Assembly (NCBI GenBank): GCA_051873875.1
Contig: JBJEFI010000070.1
Location: forward strand, 1 to 10,149
Direction of reading: 5' to 3'
DNA: 10,149 nucleotides
DNA from: JBJEFI01 sp051873875
Lineage (GTDB): Bacteria > Bacillota > Bacilli > Bacillales > Bacillaceae_G
Shown piece after piece: positions 5,654 through 10,149 of this stretch. The notes under the pieces are model-generated. The model saw only the letters and a list, made by a program, of their open reading frames with translations, had not been told where the DNA came from and did not search any database. Every line of letters begins with the position of its first letter. The first letter of the stretch is position 1. A program made the translations under genes and the position numbers.

Positions 5654-5663
5654 AAGTTTCACT

Positions 5664-6461
5664 TTATTTATACGCAATTAATGTATACAGCCCTGGTATT
5701 TTATCCTCCATGCCAGCTGGTGAATGAGAAGGAAATGCCCATCTCACGCCACATTCTTCCTCTAAACGACTAATTCGTAAATCAGCTTGTGAAATAGCTG
5801 TTATAATTTCTCCTAATGTCCATTTCTTCAACTTAACTTTTTCTAAAGAAACTCGTTCCTCTTCGTGAAGAAGACTGCTATATGCTACATTTTCTTCTAC
5901 CAGCTCTTTTTCAAAGTAATTTCCTGTCGCAATCATTTTATCACCATCTACTTGCAAACTCTTTGAAACAAAAGGATGATAATCCCTTAAGATGAATATC
6001 CCTCCATGTTTCAGCGAATCATACACAACCTTAAACAGTGTATTCAAATCTATAAAATAATGCAATACACCTAGTTCTAATAAAACCACATCTGCATCTG
6101 ATAACGAATGATGTGCTGGTATTTCCAAAACATCCGAAACAATATATTGAATACTTACGCCAGCTTCTTTTGCTAGTTCTAGTGCGTAGTTACAATTTTG
6201 CTGTGAAATATCAACAACTGTCACATCCGCGCCTAGTAAAGCAAACGATACAGCTTTGTTCCCCTTTGAACCTAGTAAATTAGCAATCTTTTTTCCCTTT
6301 ATATCTCCTATATACTTTAAATAATGAAAAATGGCTGCAGTAGGGTCCTCTTTTAATTTCTTTGCATACTGTTTCGGTATACCATGACGATTTATCCAGG
6401 CTTGATAAGCTGATTGATTCCAACTTTTTTCATTTAGGTTACTCACTACCCTTTGATTCAT
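5664..6461 (-). CDS. Class I SAM-dependent methyltransferase
   Basis: This 265-aa protein has a Rossmann-fold methyltransferase core. Motif I is KKIANLLGSKGNKAVSFALL, a variant with G-S-K-G-N-K in place of the common G-x-G-x-G. It is followed by ADVTVVDIS (the acidic end of strand 2), IQYIVSDVLEIP (motif II region) and DADVVLLELGVLHYF (motif IV region), then GGIFILRDYHPF. The C-terminus carries a WTLGEIITAISQADLRI segment and ends YTLIAYK, as in small-molecule methyltransferases such as UbiE/Tam-like proteins. Three in-frame ATGs exist: 6482, 6473 and 6461. GGGGGACGAA sits directly before the ATG at 6461, the same arrangement as the DUF2785 gene, and GGGGAGGG is too close to the first one; I choose 6461. 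The substrate is unknown. It is a separate unit upstream of the bstA operon. Confidence 0.82.
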   Translation of the reverse strand: MNQRVVSNLNEKSWNQSAYQAWINRHGIPKQYAKKLKEDPTAAIFHYLKYIGDIKGKKIANLLGSKGNKAVSFALLGADVTVVDISQQNCNYALELAKEAGVSIQYIVSDVLEIPAHHSLSDADVVLLELGVLHYFIDLNTLFKVVYDSLKHGGIFILRDYHPFVSKSLQVDGDKMIATGNYFEKELVEENVAYSSLLHEEERVSLEKVKLKKWTLGEIITAISQADLRISRLEEECGVRWAFPSHSPAGMEDKIPGLYTLIAYK

Positions 6462-6548
6462 TTCGTCCCCCATAATCAACATCCCTCCCCATTACGATGT
6501 TACTAGCATATCATTTATCAACTATTAGGTGTCTATATTAATTTCCTA

Positions 6549-6597
6549 TGTTTAAAATAAATATCCTCCGACAAAATATAGAGGGTGTTTAAAATAA
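6549..6597. repeat. 12-bp direct repeat flanking a weak hairpin
   Basis: TGTTTAAAATAA occurs at 6549-6560 and 6586-6597. Between the copies, CCTC and GAGG arms form a weak 4-bp stem. The second copy ends at the lipoprotein stop codon. It could be a poor terminator or only AT-rich coincidence. Confidence 0.3.
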
Positions 6598-7068
6598 TCA
6601 ATTCAATTCAAAAGTTGATGCTAGTATTATTTCCTTATCTTCTCCATAAAAACGCTTTATTACACGATATTGACCGGGAACTAATTTATATTTTAGTGAG
6701 CTTAAACTAATTGTCTCTTCATTCGTCCTACCCGAAGGTATTGTAATTCCTATCATAGTAAATTGAACATCATCCCTAAGAGGAATTTTATACCAATAAC
6801 CTTCCTTGAATATTTCTACCTCATATGGCGGCCCATATGTTAATGGTTCCCCCTTATTCTTTATTTGTAGGACTAATTTGTCTGCTTTTACTTTATATGT
6901 GGGATGCTCTAGTTGCATTTCAATATGAACATTTTCTACCCTCATTGCATTACCTAGCTTGCCTTGAGTGGATTTTTGAAGGGATTGCTTTTCAACATTT
7001 TTATTCGAACAAGCTGATAAAGATAAAAACAATAATAAACATACCATTAATATTTTTCTACTATTCAT
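6598..7068 (-). CDS. Lipoprotein with bacterial Ig-like domain
   Basis: This 156-aa protein has a lipoprotein signal peptide: MNSRK, then a hydrophobic core and the lipobox LSAC with Cys20 as the lipidation site, so it should be anchored on the outer face of the membrane. After a short polar linker, residues 45-156 look like a beta-sandwich of the immunoglobulin-like family found in Bacillus lipoproteins (Big_14-like). Hallmarks are KADKLVLQIKNKGEPLTYGPPYEVEIFKEG-type strands, YWYKIPL, IPSGRTNEE and LVPGQYRVIKRF. TGGAGGAG is 5-6 nt before the ATG at 7068, a strong start. It is monocistronic as far as visible. The function is unknown. Confidence 0.82.
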   Translation of the reverse strand: MNSRKILMVCLLLFLSLSACSNKNVEKQSLQKSTQGKLGNAMRVENVHIEMQLEHPTYKVKADKLVLQIKNKGEPLTYGPPYEVEIFKEGYWYKIPLRDDVQFTMIGITIPSGRTNEETISLSSLKYKLVPGQYRVIKRFYGEDKEIILASTFELN

Positions 7069-7120
7069 CGCTCTCCTCCATCTAATTTATTTCGATATGT
7101 TTTTCCACAAACCTTTAAAA

Positions 7121-7156
7121 TATAAAAATAAACCAAGCAACATTTACTTGGTTTAT
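7121..7156 (-). terminator. Terminator of the alkaline phosphatase gene
   Basis: On the minus strand, ATAAACCAAG (7147-7156) pairs with CTTGGTTTAT (7128-7137) across a 9-nt loop and is followed by TTTTTATA. It lies 22 nt after the phosphatase stop codon and separates it from the lipoprotein gene. Confidence 0.8.
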
Positions 7157-7178
7157 CCTACTACATCCTTTGCTCAAT

Positions 7179-8825
7179 CTATTTAACTGTAGTCACTGTT
7201 GCCTTGCTAACATTACTAGCACTATCTGTTGCTGTAACACTAATTTTTATTCCTGCTTTTTGCTTCGAAATTTTCATTTCAAACTTTCCATTTTTATCAG
7301 CCATAGTTGTCCCAATTACTTTCTCACCAACTTTTGCAGTAACAATTGCTTTCTTTTCTGTCTTTCCTGCCATTACAGTCGTATTTTTTGTTACTGAATT
7401 TACAGATGGAGCTGCAGATGCTTTCATATCTGTATTTTGCAATTTTTTATAGTCATCAAGAATTTTAAAGATTTTTTTAGCCTGGTCTGTGTTATCAATT
7501 AATCCGGAAAATTGTTCTTTACCAGGTCCATAGACAAACACTGGTACTTCTTCGCCTGTATGAGCACCTGTTGTCCAGCCAGTAAATGAGCGAGTGTTAT
7601 ATATTTTTTCGATTGCATTATCAATTGTTGTAACATCCATTTTCCCATTAACAGGTGAAGTAGCAGCTTTAACGGCGTTAATTTCTTCTGCAGTGAGCGT
7701 AAGACCACTATATTTACTTAACACATCTTCCACTTTTTCACCCTTTACAATTTGTTCTGCAATATAATCTGGTGTACGTTTTGCGCTTTTAATTGCTTCA
7801 GGGAACCAATTGTATTCACCGTTTGAACCTAATGAAAATCCGCCTGTTGAGTGGTCAGCTGTTGCGATAACTAGAGTGTGTTTATCTTTTTTAGCAAAAT
7901 CAATAGCTGCTTTATAGGCTTTTTCAAAGTCTTCCATTTCACTCATTGCCGCTACAATGTCGTTGTCGTGGCCCGCCCAGTCAATTTGCGATCCTTCTAC
8001 CATTAAGAAAAATCCATCTTTATCTTTTTTCAAACGATTAATAGCTGCATTTGTCATCTCTTCTAATGAAGGTATATCCTTAGGACGATCAATCATCTTT
8101 GGCATCCCACCATCAGCGAACAAACCGAGAACTTGATCATTTTTATCATTTAATAATTGATCTTTATTTGTAACATAGCTATAGCCATCTTTTTTAAATA
8201 GTTTCACTAAATCACGATCTTTTCGTTTAAATTTCGTTAACCCTCCACCTAATAATACGTCTATTTTATGCTTACCATTAATCAGTTCATCATAATAGTC
8301 ATCTGCAATTTGATTCATATTTTTGCGAGATTCATTATGCGCTCCAAAAGCTGCTGGTGTTGCATGTGTAACCTCACATGTCACTACTAAACCTGTCCTT
8401 TTTCCAATCGATTTTGCTTCTTCTAAAACTGTTTTTACTTCTTTTTTATTTACATCTACAGCAATCGCACCATTATATGTTTTTACCCCAGTTGATATTG
8501 CCGTGCCGGCGGCAGAAGAACCGGTAATATTTTGGTCCTGATCATCTGGATAAGTCGTCTGTATCCCTACTAAATTAGCATCAAATGCTGTTTGTTCAAT
8601 TTGTTTTGTAGAAGGATTATCCTTCATATAACGATGGGCTGTTATATATGGAACTCCCATCCCATCACCAATTAATAAAATAATATTTTTGATTTCAGGC
8701 ACTTTTTGACTTACATTCGTATGTGCCACAGCATTTTGTGCATGAACAGATAAATAAAGACCTAAACCAAGTGATGTTACAACAACAGCAGGAATAACCT
8801 TTGTTTTTAATACATTACTAAACAT
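7179..8825 (-). CDS. Secreted alkaline phosphatase (PhoA family) with C-terminal Ig-like domain
   Basis: This 548-aa protein has a signal peptide (MFSNVLKTK, hydrophobic to about residue 27, AxA-type cleavage near 29-32), then the PhoA catalytic domain. Metal and active-site motifs are IGDGMG (D54), TGSSAAGTA (nucleophile S103), THATPA (H154), EGSQIDWAGH (E277, D282, H286), TADHSTGG (D324, H325) and GAHTGEE (H422). Relative to E. coli PhoA, the Asp before the nucleophile is Gly, Asp153 is His and Lys328 is Trp; the last two are seen in Bacillus-type enzymes. Residues about 474-548 (VTAKVGEKVIG...ADKNGKFEMKI...VTATDSASNVS) are a Big_6-like Ig domain. It releases phosphate from monoesters outside the cell. 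The frame extends to 8903, but GGGAGG 7 nt before the ATG at 8825 and the signal peptide fix the start. Confidence 0.9.
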   Translation of the reverse strand: MFSNVLKTKVIPAVVVTSLGLGLYLSVHAQNAVAHTNVSQKVPEIKNIILLIGDGMGVPYITAHRYMKDNPSTKQIEQTAFDANLVGIQTTYPDDQDQNITGSSAAGTAISTGVKTYNGAIAVDVNKKEVKTVLEEAKSIGKRTGLVVTCEVTHATPAAFGAHNESRKNMNQIADDYYDELINGKHKIDVLLGGGLTKFKRKDRDLVKLFKKDGYSYVTNKDQLLNDKNDQVLGLFADGGMPKMIDRPKDIPSLEEMTNAAINRLKKDKDGFFLMVEGSQIDWAGHDNDIVAAMSEMEDFEKAYKAAIDFAKKDKHTLVIATADHSTGGFSLGSNGEYNWFPEAIKSAKRTPDYIAEQIVKGEKVEDVLSKYSGLTLTAEEINAVKAATSPVNGKMDVTTIDNAIEKIYNTRSFTGWTTGAHTGEEVPVFVYGPGKEQFSGLIDNTDQAKKIFKILDDYKKLQNTDMKASAAPSVNSVTKNTTVMAGKTEKKAIVTAKVGEKVIGTTMADKNGKFEMKISKQKAGIKISVTATDSASNVSKATVTTVK

Positions 8826-8906
8826 AAAAAAACCTCCCAATTGTATTATTTTCCCATACAAATCCGATTCTATTACACATTTTTTAGGAATTTTGGATTT
8901 CACGCA

Positions 8907-8922
8907 TTTATAGCAGTTAAAT
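8907..8922 (-). promoter_or_regulatory. Candidate extended -10 promoter of the phosphatase gene
   Basis: On the minus strand, TGCTATAAA matches an extended -10 (TGnTATAAT); TATAAA is at 8907-8912. No good -35 stands upstream, which is compatible with activator dependence. One TTTAAC hexamer (8916-8921) resembles a PhoP half-site, but the regular direct repeats of a Pho box are not visible. Confidence 0.4.
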
Positions 8923-8941
8923 TTTCAAAATACTAAAAATT

Positions 8942-8949
8942 AGGAGGTT
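8942..8949 (+). promoter_or_regulatory. Ribosome-binding site of a gene hidden in the gap
   Basis: AGGAGGTT stands directly before the N run on the plus strand. A start codon a few bases into the gap would open a gene divergent from the phosphatase. Confidence 0.6.
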
Positions 8950-9049
8950 NNNNNNNNNNNNNNNNNNNNNNNNNNNNNNNNNNNNNNNNNNNNNNNNNNN
9001 NNNNNNNNNNNNNNNNNNNNNNNNNNNNNNNNNNNNNNNNNNNNNNNNN
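8950..9049. other. Assembly gap of 100 N
   Basis: Exactly 100 undetermined bases, a common placeholder for a scaffold gap of unknown true size. The hidden sequence should carry most of a plus-strand membrane-protein gene. Confidence 0.95.
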
Positions 9050-9145
9050 GATAGTTTACTTGGAATTTGGGAACTACCACTATTTCTATTCATTATTTTT
9101 GGTACATTAGCATTCTTTATTATTCGATCGTTTCGAATTAAATAA
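9050..9145 (+). CDS. C-terminal end of a membrane protein whose start is in the gap
   Basis: Directly after the gap, one frame is open for 31 codons: DSLLGIWELPLFLFIIFG, then TLAFFIIRSFRIK and a TAA stop at 9143-9145. The other two plus frames stop within 20 codons. It contains a membrane-spanning helix of about 20 residues and ends with a short basic tail, a positive-inside pattern putting the C-terminus in the cytoplasm. The AGGAGG before the gap and the strong terminator behind the gene support a real plus-strand gene. The family cannot be named from this fragment, and the full length is unknown because the gap size is unknown. Confidence 0.7.
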   Translation, partial: DSLLGIWELPLFLFIIFGTLAFFIIRSFRIK

Positions 9146-9178
9146 TATATTACTTTTGGGTTCTATTAACTTAACAAA

Positions 9179-9210
9179 AAAAAGGATGGATTGATTGATC
9201 CATCCTTTTT
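9179..9210. terminator. Strong terminator after the gap-spanning gene
   Basis: AAAAAGGATGGA (9179-9190) and TCCATCCTTTTT (9199-9210) form a perfect 12-bp stem with an 8-nt loop and T-run. The A/T arms make it functional in both directions. Confidence 0.88.
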
Positions 9211-9585
9211 AATATGCATTACTTTTCAGCAACATCTTTCTTCATTTAATTCAGCCTTTCTATTGAATAATCCTTCACCGAATTATCTTATTAACTATAC
9301 TATTCCTTTATCACCTACAAGTATATCCTATGCTATATATTCTGAATATCATATTTCTAAATGATACAATATAAATGAATTTGTTGTTCTAAAAAATACT
9401 TAAGCAAATAGAAAAAGCTAACCAGCATTGAATAAATTAATATTGTTCAATGCCGAATAGCTAATTAAATGTATGGCTTTCCTAATTCCTACTAGATACA
9501 TTTATCTCGTTACTATTTATATATACAACATAACCATTTTTCATTATTTGTACATTGTATTGTCTTCAGCTTCATTGACTAAAAA
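9211..9585. other. AT-rich spacer without a supported gene
   Basis: About 375 bp. Both strands are full of stops in 9211-9415; only fragments such as the minus-strand frame GEGLFNRKAELNEERCC, ending near 9229, can be read, perhaps the worn end of an old gene. The clear element is the imperfect hairpin at 9416-9462. A hydrophobic plus-strand frame at 9473-9661 overlaps the mcrC end and looks fortuitous. Confidence 0.5.
9412..9462 (-). terminator. Imperfect inverted repeat, likely terminator downstream of mcrC
   Basis: AGCTAACCAGCATTGAA (9416-9432) and TTCAATGCCGAATAGCT (9446-9462) pair at 13 of 17 positions with a 4-nt internal loop and a 13-nt terminal loop. On the minus strand it is followed by TTTTTC. 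It lies about 124 bp after the mcrC stop codon, far for a terminator, but it is the first candidate there. Confidence 0.5.
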
Positions 9586-10149
9586 TCATTCTATATTTTC
9601 TGCCAATAATTTAGCCTCTACTTCTATGTCTATCCTGATAAGTTTTATTAAAACTGTATAATCATAATTATCTATTTTAAATTCATTGATTAACAATTCA
9701 TTTTGTAAATCATATAGAAACTTAGGATATGCCAACACAATATCATTCCATTTATATCTAACACTATAAGCAAACATTTGATAAATGTTCAATTGTGAAA
9801 TATTAAAATTCTGTTCATCAAAAAACATTTCTTTGTACTTTGTATCAATAATACATTGCTACACCATTCTCATCTACGAGTGTGATGTCTGGTTTCAATT
9901 GCAAATAATTTTTGTCTTCTGAATATGATAAATAGCTAACTGAGCTTTGATACTTTACGTGATACTTTCCCGATAAGTTCATACTAACAACCTTGCACAA
10001 ATACATTTTAAATAGTCGGTTGACTAGAACTAGAAAACTAAATGTTAATTCGTCACCTGTATTTAAATTGGGACTAGCGTTTTGATAAAAAAGTTTTGCC
10101 ATATTAAATGCTGATTCATATTTGGCATTAGGACGAGTAAATTTTATGT
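9586..10149 (-). pseudogene. McrC-type restriction subunit, C-terminal half, frameshifted (runs off the right edge)
   Basis: Two consecutive minus-strand frames together read as the nuclease half of McrC. The first, open from the window edge to a TGA at 9845-9847, has RPNAKYESAFNMAKLFY, TFSFLVLVNRLFKMYL and YLQLKPDITLVDENGVAMY. The second continues IDTKYKEMFF, then NISQLNIYQMFAYSVRYKW and VLAYP, ending at 9586. PDxxL and DTKYK are the two parts of the PD-(D/E)xK site, and DIYQM-like plus AYP are McrC hallmarks. Between MY and IDTKYK (about 9847-9856) there is one base too many, or two too few. In McrBC systems McrC supplies the DNA cleavage activity for the McrB GTPase; mcrB would lie beyond the right edge. 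It is a pseudogene unless the shift is a sequencing error, plausible in this draft. Confidence 0.75.

Noticed and set aside
6483..6540. Promoter of the methyltransferase gene, such as TAGACA or TTGATA with downstream -10 candidates
   Set aside because: No pair with acceptable spacing and a good -10 was found, so I do not place a promoter here.
7170..7452. Plus-strand Cys/Phe-rich frames opposite the phosphatase C-terminus
   Set aside because: They are antisense to a clearly coding region with strong family motifs and have no ribosome-binding site.
8880..8949. Pho box upstream of the phosphatase gene
   Set aside because: Only one TTTAAC-like hexamer is visible; the spaced direct repeats required for PhoP binding are absent in the readable part.
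9211..9300. Minus-strand mini-ORF MKKDVAEK and the overlapping frame ending ELNEERCC
   Set aside because: Too short, both closed by nearby stops, and neither matches a family I know.
9473..9661. Plus-strand 62-aa hydrophobic frame
   Set aside because: It overlaps the mcrC end, which has recognisable motifs on the other strand; the hydrophobicity comes from AT-rich codons and no ribosome-binding site is present.
1..10149. CRISPR array, tRNA, rRNA or complete insertion sequence
   Set aside because: No regularly spaced repeats, no tRNA-like cloverleaf seen by eye, no rRNA signature and no transposase gene in the window.

Overview
The window looks like draft chromosomal sequence from a Bacillus cereus-group bacterium. 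The DNA is AT-rich, the ribosome-binding sites are strong GGAGG/GGGGGA types, and there are GTG and TTG starts. A clear BstA/YfiT bacillithiol-transferase homologue, a Bacillus-type secreted alkaline phosphatase and a hairpin repeat that I recall from this group all fit. The species call is inference from memory of family sequences, not a search. A run of exactly 100 N (8950-9049) marks a scaffold gap.

Layout, left to right; almost everything is on the minus strand. Positions 1-412 hold the N-terminal part of a BlaR1/MecR1-type M56 membrane metallopeptidase. Its promoter is embedded in two 16-bp palindromes. Next come a terminator and a doubtful 30-codon ORF, then the pair YjdI-like (4Fe-4S mono-cluster protein) and YjdJ-like (small GNAT). 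This pair lies between two 39-bp identical direct repeats that also carry terminator hairpins.

Positions 1564-5552 are one tightly packed unit read leftwards: bstA, an HD-domain phosphohydrolase, a DUF2785 protein, an AAC(6')-like acetyltransferase, and two RimJ/RimL-like acetyltransferases, ending in a hairpin terminator at 1544-1561. Spacing runs from a 4-nt overlap to 25 nt, so co-transcription is likely. The combination of a thiol-S-transferase, a nucleotide-hydrolase-type HD protein and three acyltransferases suggests small-molecule modification or detoxification, but the joint function is unknown.

Upstream of that unit are a SAM methyltransferase (5664-6461), an Ig-like lipoprotein (6598-7068) and a secreted PhoA-type alkaline phosphatase with a C-terminal Ig-like domain (7179-8825). 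On the plus strand, a ribosome-binding site just before the N gap and a hydrophobic C-terminus just after it show that a divergent membrane-protein gene is hidden in the gap. It ends at 9145 and is followed by a strong terminator.

The right end is AT-rich spacer, then the C-terminal half of an McrC-type restriction subunit (9586-10149, minus strand). It is broken by a frameshift exactly between the two halves of its PD-(D/E)xK nuclease motif. The gene is therefore either a pseudogene or a sequencing error.

The best leads are the six-gene modification operon, the paired palindromes at the M56 promoter, the repeat-flanked yjdI-yjdJ module, and the broken mcrC. I did not find a demonstrably new system.
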